Shown here: in pieces, positions 1 to 5,423 of the stretch
Layout of the letters: the number at the start of each line of letters is the position of its first letter
Numbering within the stretch: position 1 is the first letter of the stretch
Assembly (NCBI GenBank): GCA_005788145.1
Contig: SXYY01000139.1
Coordinates: 1 to 6,106 of the forward strand
DNA length: 6,106 nucleotides
From: Bacteroidota bacterium
Lineage (GTDB): Bacteria > Bacteroidota > Bacteroidia > NS11-12g > UBA955
Direction of reading: 5' to 3'
Program-made: the position numbers and the translations under genes
The notes under the pieces: model-generated
What the model saw: only the letters and a program-made list of their open reading frames with translations
Told to the model about the DNA's origin: nothing
Database searches by the model: none

Positions 1-1113
1 AAGTATGGCGATGTGATTGTGGGGGCATCGGCAATCAACAGAAGTTTGGACCGCGAGACCATGGATCGATTGGTGGGAACAATCAATACCTATGATTTGG
101 CCGATCGTTTTTATCCCAAGTACAACATGTACGGATTCAACGGATATTTCGGTTACACAAAAGGCAATTTTGGTTGGAATGTTGAGGCGAACGTGAAGAC
201 CCCTGAGGCGGTGCTGGGCATGAATGACAAGTTTAAACTCTCTGGTGGAAATGTGCTTTACACATCGCTGAGTTGGGGAAAAGGAGGATGGAAGTTGGGC
301 AAACAGAAAGCATCAATTGGCCTGAATTTGCAGGCGCGACACGTTGATAATTTCGCTTTTCGAACAGCACCAACCGAAGCTTTGTTGAATGGATTGGTGA
401 GTTATTTGCCGTCAATGACCCGTCAAAATACCTACCGTTTGTTGAGTAGATACAACGCACCCGGACAGGAACTTGGGGAAGATGGTATCCAAGGAGAAAT
501 TGAATTTAAACCGCGTAAAGGGACCCAAATTTTCTTCAACGCCAGTTATGTGCAGAGTTTGGCAAGCAATGGCAAGTTGAATGTGACAACGGGCGCAATG
601 GAAGCGGAGAAGTTGTTCAGTGAAAATTACCTGGAGGTGGTTCAGAAGTTGGGAAAACACGACAAGTTAAAATTGGGCGTACAGCGCATTCACTATAACC
701 AAACCCGATATGAAGACGAGCCAGAATATGTGCCGGTAGAGACGATCACACCTTTTGGTGAGTGGATGCACACCATGGACAAAGGAAGAAGTCTTCGCGT
801 TGAGTGGCAGTATTTGAGTACCAAACAAGACCAGGGTTCATTTGCGAATTTGATGATTGAATATTGGGCAACCAAACAGTTGAGTATTGCTGTGGGCGAT
901 ATGGTCAATGTGGTTCCTCACCGATATGAGCGCATGATTATTGCGAACAAAGTTTTGCATTATCCCACAATTTTCTTGGGGTATACAGAAAAGAATACGG
1001 TATTTACACTGGCCTATTTGAAGCAACAGCAAGGGGTGAATTGCTCAGGCGGTATATGCCGTGAAGAACCCGCTTTCAGCGGAATTCGATTCACAATTAG
1101 CAGTAATTTTTAA
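1..1113 (+). CDS. DUF6029-family outer-membrane beta-barrel protein, 5' truncated
   Basis: The frame is open from base 1 (it reads K-Y-G-D-V-I-V-G) to a TAA at 1111-1113, so the true start lies before the window; the GTG at 13 is internal. The visible 370 residues are rich in alternating hydrophobic/polar stretches with aromatic residues (for example GFNGYFGYTKGNFGWNVEA), as in beta-barrel strands, and the protein ends in Phe (ISSNF), the usual last residue of outer-membrane barrels. From memory of the family, the segment around RHVDNFAF, the SYLPSMTRQNTY segment and the near-terminal CSGGICR (window residues 348-354) match Bacteroidota DUF6029 proteins, which are roughly 500 or more residues, so perhaps a third is missing. 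The molecular role of the family is unknown to me; a porin or surface-assembly role would be guesswork. The gene converges on pspC with only 15 bases between the two stops. The family call is moderately sure and the barrel call surer. Confidence 0.78.
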   Translation, partial: KYGDVIVGASAINRSLDRETMDRLVGTINTYDLADRFYPKYNMYGFNGYFGYTKGNFGWNVEANVKTPEAVLGMNDKFKLSGGNVLYTSLSWGKGGWKLGKQKASIGLNLQARHVDNFAFRTAPTEALLNGLVSYLPSMTRQNTYRLLSRYNAPGQELGEDGIQGEIEFKPRKGTQIFFNASYVQSLASNGKLNVTTGAMEAEKLFSENYLEVVQKLGKHDKLKLGVQRIHYNQTRYEDEPEYVPVETITPFGEWMHTMDKGRSLRVEWQYLSTKQDQGSFANLMIEYWATKQLSIAVGDMVNVVPHRYERMIIANKVLHYPTIFLGYTEKNTVFTLAYLKQQQGVNCSGGICREEPAFSGIRFTISSNF

Positions 1114-1128
1114 AGAAGTGTTGGGGAA

Positions 1129-1347
1129 TCAAAGATCCCAAACGCGGGTGCGTCTTTCTTGACTGTAGTTTTTGATGTTCATCCAAAAGGCGGCCACCAA
1201 ATATATGATGATGGGCGATCCAAGGGTGAAAAAGCTGGCGTAAACGAACGACATTCGGACACTTTTCACTGAGATACCCATCCATTCTCCCAACTGACTA
1301 CAAACGCCGAACAGGGATTTTTCCAATGTGTATTTAATGAATTTCAT
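1129..1347 (-). CDS. PspC-domain small inner-membrane protein
   Basis: This 72-residue protein starts at ATG 1347-1345 and stops at TGA 1131-1129. The PspC domain fills most of it: FGVCSQLGEWMGISVKSVRMSF (in two parts, residues 13-20 and 21-34) is the amphipathic GVCxxLxExxGI...VR pattern, followed by a single membrane segment at about residues 35-57 (FVYASFFTLGSPIIIYLVAAFWM). A short basic tail (QERRTR) ends in VWDL, a style I associate with Bacteroidota members. In proteobacteria PspC senses envelope stress and works with PspA/PspB; no psp partners are visible here, so a stress role is only inferred. An in-frame TGA (1356-1354) lies just upstream, so the ATG at 1347 is the first possible start. 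The gene lies 43 bases downstream of trmN6 on the same strand but has its own TATATTTG box 7 bases before the ATG, so it can probably be transcribed alone. Confidence 0.87.
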   Translation of the reverse strand: MKFIKYTLEKSLFGVCSQLGEWMGISVKSVRMSFVYASFFTLGSPIIIYLVAAFWMNIKNYSQERRTRVWDL

Positions 1348-1354
1348 GTTGTAT

Positions 1355-1362
1355 CAAATATA
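1355..1362 (-). promoter_or_regulatory. Bacteroidota -7 box for pspC (TATATTTG)
   Basis: Read on the minus strand, TATATTTG fits the TAnnTTTG -7 consensus of the Bacteroidota primary sigma factor. Only 7 bases separate it from the pspC ATG, so the transcript would start at or a few bases before the start codon. No TTG is present at the expected 17-23 base distance; that spot is a run of seven T (1381-1387), so the -33 element is weak or absent. Confidence 0.55.
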
Positions 1363-1369
1363 GCAATTA

Positions 1370-1380
1370 ACAACGGTTGT
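1370..1380. repeat. Short inverted repeat ACAAC-G-GTTGT upstream of pspC
   Basis: Five-base arms around one central base form a perfect dyad (1370-1374 and 1376-1380). It sits between the TATATTTG box and the position where a -33 element would lie, a place where a repressor could act. It is short enough to occur by chance in AT-rich intergenic DNA, and no cognate regulator is visible in the window. Confidence 0.3.
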
Positions 1381-1390
1381 AAAAAAAGGT

Positions 1391-2158
1391 TTATGGCAAA
1401 CTGCTGTAAAACTCTTGTAAATAATGTGTTGCGTCGCTGGTGAGCTCGCCGTTGGGCTGATAATGGATGATGGTTTGGGTTGTAATATCGTGGGATTGTC
1501 TTGTGGTGGGCTCGATTTCAGGCATTGCTTTGGCTTGAATCATACACAAATGAGGCAATTTCAATTCGGTTGCACGGATGTGGGTGAGCCGCGAAAGTGA
1601 AAATTGGGCCTCATTTAGGGTTGCTTTCAATCTGCTTTTGTCGATGGTTGGGTAAAGCAGGAATAGCTCGCCGTGATGGTTTAACAGTTTGTGGCAAGCG
1701 TGCAAAAGCGAGGAAAGGGACAGGGTATCTGAATGCCTCGCAAGGCGGCGTGTTTCATCGGTGGATGGTAGTTGCTCTTGAAAAAAAGGCGGATTGCAAA
1801 CGATGGCGTCAAACCGCGTAGATGGAGAATATGAAAGTATGTCGGCGAGTTCAAATGTTAATCGGGCTGTGAAGGGACAATTATCCTTGTTTTGATTGGC
1901 TTGGGCGATAGAATCTGGGTGAATATCGATCCCGGTGAATTGAACATCGGGATACTTTTGCGCCAGCATGAGGCATAGGAGTCCGGTGCCCGTGCCAATG
2001 TCAAGCACTTTTTTTATGGGCCGGTGGGCATCGCCGTAGGTTGCTGAAAAGAAGATCATCGCCCCAAAAAGACAGGCGTCTGATGTTACAGGCAAAGCCA
2101 CTTTGTCGTGCGCAATGGAGAACTGCTTCATGATGAAGGGTTTTCTCGCTTTGCTCAT
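1391..2158 (-). CDS. trmN6: tRNA1(Val) (adenine(37)-N6)-methyltransferase (TrmN6/YfiC family)
   Basis: This 255-residue class I SAM-dependent methyltransferase is predicted to methylate N6 of A37 in a tRNA, as E. coli YfiC does for tRNA1(Val). Visible motifs are an N-terminal substrate segment KQFSIAHDKVALPVTSDACLFGA (in two parts, residues 11-20 and 21-33), SAM-binding motif I DIGTGTG (53-59), the acidic residue D78 in GIDIH that should contact the SAM ribose, the catalytic N6-adenine motif NPPF (122-125), and the family segment RRLARHSDTLSL (137-148). Length is near the family norm (about 235-250). The ATG at 2158-2156 overlaps the TGA of the upstream ABC ATPase as ATGA, which suggests translational coupling. 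An internal Met at residue 10 (MKQFSIAHD) would match shorter homologues and is an alternative start. The substrate segment reads LPVTSDACLFGA where E. coli has MKVGTDGILLGA, so the exact tRNA target is inferred from family only. Confidence 0.9.
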   Translation of the reverse strand: MSKARKPFIMKQFSIAHDKVALPVTSDACLFGAMIFFSATYGDAHRPIKKVLDIGTGTGLLCLMLAQKYPDVQFTGIDIHPDSIAQANQNKDNCPFTARLTFELADILSYSPSTRFDAIVCNPPFFQEQLPSTDETRRLARHSDTLSLSSLLHACHKLLNHHGELFLLYPTIDKSRLKATLNEAQFSLSRLTHIRATELKLPHLCMIQAKAMPEIEPTTRQSHDITTQTIIHYQPNGELTSDATHYLQEFYSSLP

Positions 2159-2865
2159 GGGTTGGGAAAAATATTGGCGATGTTAACGGATGTTGGTTCG
2201 GCGAAAAACTGCCATTGATTTTGTGTGAGCGCCAACACTTGATCACAATATTTCAAGGATAATTGTAGGTCGTGGCTGCTGTATAGGATAATTTTTGATT
2301 CACTTTTTGCGAGTACTTTGAGCAAATCGAGGAATTGAATGCGAGAGGGGTAGTCGAGGAAGGCCAATGGTTCATCGAGCAGAATAACAGCACTGTCTTG
2401 GGCTAGGCAACGAGCGAGCATCACTTTTTGCTTCACGCCATCGCTGAGCGATCCAAAATTCGACTTTGAGAGGTTTGAGATGCCTGTTTTTTCCATGGCC
2501 TGGTTCACGGCGTTTTCATCGTCGATACCCGGATTCCGCCAACCGTTGAGAAATCGCTGTCGGCCCGAAACAACCATGTCATACACGGTCATTTGTTCTA
2601 TGCTAGGTGGTGTGGCGAGGAGGATACTGGTGAGGGAGGCACGAATTTCGGCCGTTGATGTGTGGATGTTTGTGTGGTTGACATGGATGGTTCCTTCCAT
2701 TGGCGTTTGCAAACCACAGATTGTTTTCAGCAACACCGATTTCCCGATGCCGTTGGGGCCAATGAGCAGAACCAAACTTCCGGGCAACAGCTGCAAATCG
2801 ATGTGTTGATGCAGTTTGATGTTGCTTTTTGGGAAGCCGGTGGAAAGGTTCTGGAGTAGTAGCAT
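2155..2865 (-). CDS. ABC transporter ATP-binding protein, FecE/HmuV/BtuD type
   Basis: This 236-residue single-NBD ATPase carries Walker A GPNGIGKS (36-43), signature LSDGVKQ (140-146), Walker B VILLDEP (160-166), D-loop FLD (169-171) and switch His198 in SSHD. The TVYDMVVSGR segment (93-102), the LSDGxxQKVMxARxLAQ signature and LAFLDYPSR place it with ATPases of iron-siderophore, heme and cobalamin importers (FecCD-type partners). The expected Q-loop glutamine appears to be replaced, most likely by Ala84, something I recall also in Bacteroidota relatives. No FecCD-like permease or binding protein is adjacent: upstream is a divergent GNAT gene 33 bases away, and downstream is trmN6 with a 4-base overlap. 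The partner is therefore encoded elsewhere, or the protein has another role. The start is ATG 2865-2863, with no Shine-Dalgarno sequence, which is usual in this phylum. Substrate cannot be assigned. Confidence 0.87.
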   Translation of the reverse strand: MLLLQNLSTGFPKSNIKLHQHIDLQLLPGSLVLLIGPNGIGKSVLLKTICGLQTPMEGTIHVNHTNIHTSTAEIRASLTSILLATPPSIEQMTVYDMVVSGRQRFLNGWRNPGIDDENAVNQAMEKTGISNLSKSNFGSLSDGVKQKVMLARCLAQDSAVILLDEPLAFLDYPSRIQFLDLLKVLAKSESKIILYSSHDLQLSLKYCDQVLALTQNQWQFFAEPTSVNIANIFPNP

Positions 2866-2898
2866 GATTTACTGCCACAAAAATGCGAATTTCGGAGG

Positions 2899-3387
2899 GT
2901 GAATTTACAGTTAGTGTTGGCAACGGACGAGAATATTTCATCGATTCAGTCGATGGCGGATGAGATATGGCGCGACCATTACCCGGAAATTATTGGGATG
3001 GAGCAGGTAGAATATATGTTGGGGCGATTTTATTCAAGGGAGGGAATGTTGCAACAGATGCGCGATGGACAGCAATTTTATCGGGTGATGTTGGATGGTC
3101 AACCAAAGGGGTTTTTGGCCATTGAGGCGCGTGGGGAGGGCAACTATTTTTTGAATAAACTATACATTGATACACGTGAGCAAGGACGGGGACTGGGACA
3201 GGCAATATGGCAAAATTTGCTGTTGTTGCTATCAGATTTACGCGAAATGCGGTTACAGGTGAATCGCCAAAATTACAAGGCCATTAATTTTTACTTCAAG
3301 GTGGGTTTTGTGATTGAGCGGGTGGCTGATTTCGATATAGGTGATGGATATTTCATGAATGATTTTGTGATGCTTTACCGACGGTAG
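2899..3387 (+). CDS. GNAT-family N-acetyltransferase
   Basis: This 162-residue protein is about one GNAT domain long. Motif A, the acetyl-CoA pyrophosphate-binding part, is seen as LYIDTREQGRGLGQAIW (residues 88-104, with QGRGLG at 95-100). Motif B is the helix and strand VNRQNYKAINFYFKVGFVIE (121-140, with N122, N130, Y132 and GF 136-137). The N-terminal part (IRW-like DEIWRDHYPEI, 21-31, and EQVEYMLGRFYS, 35-46) resembles GNATs that Bacteroidota genomes carry in many copies. The acceptor (protein N-terminus, small amine or antibiotic) cannot be told. GTG 2899-2901 is the only ATG/GTG/TTG start in frame after the upstream stop at 2860-2862 that keeps the first strand; a GGAGG sits at 2894-2898 directly against it, too close for normal ribosome binding. 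ATG 2883 is in another frame. The gene is transcribed away from the ABC ATPase, and ABC-F follows on the same strand after 64 bases. Confidence 0.87.
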   Translation: MNLQLVLATDENISSIQSMADEIWRDHYPEIIGMEQVEYMLGRFYSREGMLQQMRDGQQFYRVMLDGQPKGFLAIEARGEGNYFLNKLYIDTREQGRGLGQAIWQNLLLLLSDLREMRLQVNRQNYKAINFYFKVGFVIERVADFDIGDGYFMNDFVMLYRR

Positions 3388-3439
3388 GCAAACGCGTTTT
3401 TTCCTCGAGGGATGTTAGGGGGTTTGGGGGCAGTTGAAC

Positions 3440-3447
3440 TACCTTTG
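3440..3447 (+). promoter_or_regulatory. Bacteroidota -7 box for the ABC-F gene (TACCTTTG)
   Basis: TACCTTTGC is a textbook form of the TAnnTTTG -7 element. It ends 4 bases before the GTG at 3452, so transcription would begin about at that GTG. No clear TTG lies 17-23 bases upstream; the nearest resemblance is TTA at 3415-3417. If this box is active, a start at TTG 3434 would lie upstream of the transcript start and could not be used from this promoter. Confidence 0.6.
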
Positions 3448-3451
3448 CGGG

Positions 3452-5392
3452 GTGTTAGCACTGAACGATTTTTCCTTTGAATTTGCGGGTCGATATCTGT
3501 TTAAAAATGCCTCTTGGCACATCAAACCCAACGAGAAAATTGGGTTGGTGGGATTGAATGGAACTGGGAAATCCACCTTGTTGCGTTTGATTTCGGGCGA
3601 TTATGAGTTGCGTGAGGGCACTTTGTCTAAGCCTTCCGATTTGCGAATTGGATTTTTGAATCAGGATTTGTTGAGCATGGATATCGGTGATTGTGTGCGT
3701 GATGTGGTTTTGAGTGGGAGGGATGATTTGGTGCAATTGGAAAATGAAATTAACCGGTTAATTGAAAAGATTGAGGTTGAGTACGATGATGTCACCATGC
3801 AGCGTTTGGCCGATGCACAAGAGCGATTTGGCTCTTTGGGTGGTTACGAATGGCACGCAGAAGGCGATAAAATTTTGGAGGGATTGGGTTTCCCAACCAG
3901 CAGTTTAACGCGTTCGTTGCGGGAATTTTCGGGTGGATGGCGCATGCGGGCCATGTTGGGCAAATTGCTTTTACAGGCTCCGGATTTGCTGTTGTTGGAT
4001 GAGCCTACCAACCACTTGGATTTGCCCACCATACAATGGTTGGAAGATTATTTGTCGAATTACGAGGGTACTTATGTAATTGTATCTCACGACCCGTATT
4101 TTTTGGATCGTACGGTAAACCGCATCGCGGAAGTAGCGCATCAGCAGGTCTTTCATTACAAAGGCAACTACAACGAGTTTTTGGAGCAGAAAGAAGAGCG
4201 GGATGCATTGATGATGCGCAAATACGAAAACCAACAAGATTTCATTCGTCAACAGATGAAGTTCATTTCGCGATTCCGCGCCAAAGCCAGCAAGGCCACA
4301 GCGGTGCAGAGTCGGGTGAAGATGTTGGATAAAATTGAGAAAATAGAGGTTCGGCAGGACGAAAAGCGCGATTTTGATATTCGTTTTAACATTCGGGTTA
4401 CGCCAGGAAAGGTGATTGCAGATTTGAAGGATGTGACCAAATCGTATGGGGATTTGGAGATTTTGAAGCCTTCGGTTGGACAGATACTTCGAGCTGATAA
4501 AATTGCCTTGGTGGGTGCCAACGGAAAGGGTAAGTCTACGTTGTTGAGGATGGTTCATGGCTCCGAGCCATGTGGTGGAGAAATTGAACAGGGTTGGAAT
4601 GTTGAATCGGCCTTTTTTGCTCAGCACCAATTGGAGGCATTGGATTTGAAGAACGACTTATTGACGGAGTTGGGCACGGTGAGTGCGGAGTATACGGATT
4701 GGGAATTGCGCACCATTTTGGGTTGTTTCTTGTTTACGGGCGACGAGGTTTTCAAGAAAGTTAAGGTACTGAGTGGGGGTGAAAAATCGCGGTTGGCATT
4801 GGCCAAGACGCTGATTACACAATCGAACTTTTTGTTATTGGATGAGCCTACCAACCACTTGGATATGTTCAGTACGTCGGTTTTGGCTGAATCGTTGATA
4901 GACTACGCCGGCAGTTGTTTGTTTGTATCACACGACCGAACCTTTATCAGCAAAGTCGCCAACAAGATATGGTGGATTGAGGATGGTATTTTGCGGGAAT
5001 ATCCGGGCACTTACGAAGAGTATAACGAGTGGGTATCGACCCGGAAGGTAGAGGACATGCGTTTGGCAAAATTGGATGATGGCAACAAAAAGGTGGTATC
5101 TACCCCTGTTGCTCAACCTTTGCCGCGTAAGGAGGCATCGCCCAAATCCTACAGCAAAAACGAACTGAAAAAAGTGGAAGATGCAATGAACGCGAAGGAG
5201 GCGGAAATGTTGGCTTTGGCCGAGGAAAAAACGGCCTTAGAAATTCAACTGCATGCTCCTGAAGTGGCGAGCGATTTTAACCAAGTAGCGCGGATTACAG
5301 AGCAGTACGACTCGGTGAATGCTTCTCATGCGCTGGTGAAAGCGGAGTATGAACAGTTGTTTGAGTCATGGATGCTGATGCAAGAGTCTTGA
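3452..5392 (+). CDS. ABC-F family ribosome-associated ATPase (YheS/YdiF-like)
   Basis: This 646-residue protein has two tandem ABC domains and no membrane segments, the hallmark of ABC-F factors, which bind the ribosomal E site and rescue or tune translation. Domain 1 has Walker A GLNGTGKS (34-41), signature FSGGW (159-163), Walker B LLLLDEPTNHLD (179-190) and SHD (212-214). The basic inter-domain linker facing the P-site tRNA is RQQMKFISRFRAKASKATAV (266-285), continuing to about 299. Domain 2 has GANGKGKS (355-362), LSGGEKSR (440-447), FLLLDEPTNHLD (460-471) and SHDR (493-496). A charged C-terminal coiled coil spans about 569-644. FSGGWRMR, FFAQHQLE and total length recall E. coli YheS (637 aa) and B. 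subtilis YdiF. GTG 3452 is chosen because the protein then opens MLALNDFSFEF like its relatives; TTG 3434 would add six residues but lies before the TACCTTTG promoter box. An antibiotic-protection role is possible but nothing supports it over a housekeeping one. Confidence 0.92.
   Translation: MLALNDFSFEFAGRYLFKNASWHIKPNEKIGLVGLNGTGKSTLLRLISGDYELREGTLSKPSDLRIGFLNQDLLSMDIGDCVRDVVLSGRDDLVQLENEINRLIEKIEVEYDDVTMQRLADAQERFGSLGGYEWHAEGDKILEGLGFPTSSLTRSLREFSGGWRMRAMLGKLLLQAPDLLLLDEPTNHLDLPTIQWLEDYLSNYEGTYVIVSHDPYFLDRTVNRIAEVAHQQVFHYKGNYNEFLEQKEERDALMMRKYENQQDFIRQQMKFISRFRAKASKATAVQSRVKMLDKIEKIEVRQDEKRDFDIRFNIRVTPGKVIADLKDVTKSYGDLEILKPSVGQILRADKIALVGANGKGKSTLLRMVHGSEPCGGEIEQGWNVESAFFAQHQLEALDLKNDLLTELGTVSAEYTDWELRTILGCFLFTGDEVFKKVKVLSGGEKSRLALAKTLITQSNFLLLDEPTNHLDMFSTSVLAESLIDYAGSCLFVSHDRTFISKVANKIWWIEDGILREYPGTYEEYNEWVSTRKVEDMRLAKLDDGNKKVVSTPVAQPLPRKEASPKSYSKNELKKVEDAMNAKEAEMLALAEEKTALEIQLHAPEVASDFNQVARITEQYDSVNASHALVKAEYEQLFESWMLMQES
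3995..4021 (+). repeat. 27-base exact direct repeat, copy 1 (ABC domain 1 Walker B)
   Basis: These bases encode L-L-D-E-P-T-N-H-L-D and are identical over 27 positions to 4838-4864 in the second ABC domain of the same gene; the match ends at 3994 and 4022. The two domains are otherwise clearly diverged, so identity of every synonymous position here is notable. It may be selection plus shared codon preference, or local gene conversion. Confidence 0.85.
4838..4864 (+). repeat. 27-base exact direct repeat, copy 2 (ABC domain 2 Walker B)
   Basis: This is the second copy of the repeat at 3995-4021, 843 bases downstream and in the same reading frame. Recombination between the copies would delete 281 codons in frame and leave a single hybrid ABC domain. 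Confidence 0.85.
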
Positions 5393-5418
5393 TATTGGCC
5401 CTGAATTTGCTAAGTTTG
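5389..5418 (+). promoter_or_regulatory. Promoter for the Plug gene: TTG - 19 bases - TAAGTTTG
   Basis: TTG at 5389-5391 and TAAGTTTG at 5411-5418 are exactly 19 bases apart, matching the Bacteroidota -33/-7 consensus (TTG, 17-23 bases, TAnnTTTG). The -33 TTG overlaps the TGA stop of the ABC-F gene (5390-5392). The box ends 5 bases before the ATG at 5424, so a very short or absent 5' leader is predicted. It is the best-supported promoter in the window. Confidence 0.65.
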
Positions 5419-5423
5419 TTTCG

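Noticed and set aside
1120..1142. Inverted repeat TTGGG ... CCCAA between the convergent stops as a bidirectional terminator
   Set aside because: The stem is only 5 base pairs with an 11-base loop, and neither side has a clean T-tract.
1381..1387. Run of seven T (minus strand) after trmN6 as a terminator
   Set aside because: No GC-rich hairpin precedes it; the stop codon is directly upstream.
1597..1821. Plus-strand frame opposite trmN6
   Set aside because: It is antisense to well-conserved methyltransferase sequence and has no motif or start signal of its own.
2883..2963. Short reading frame from ATG 2883 overlapping the GNAT start
   Set aside because: It is only 26 codons, in another frame than the GNAT gene, and shows no recognisable motif.
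3390..3402. Palindrome AAACGCGTTT followed by T residues after the GNAT stop, as a terminator
   Set aside because: The palindrome has no loop and a core of four G/C pairs; a stable hairpin with a following T-run cannot form normally.
3971..4630. Long minus-strand frame inside the ABC-F gene
   Set aside because: It is a shadow of the clearly real ABC-F frame and shows no protein-family features.
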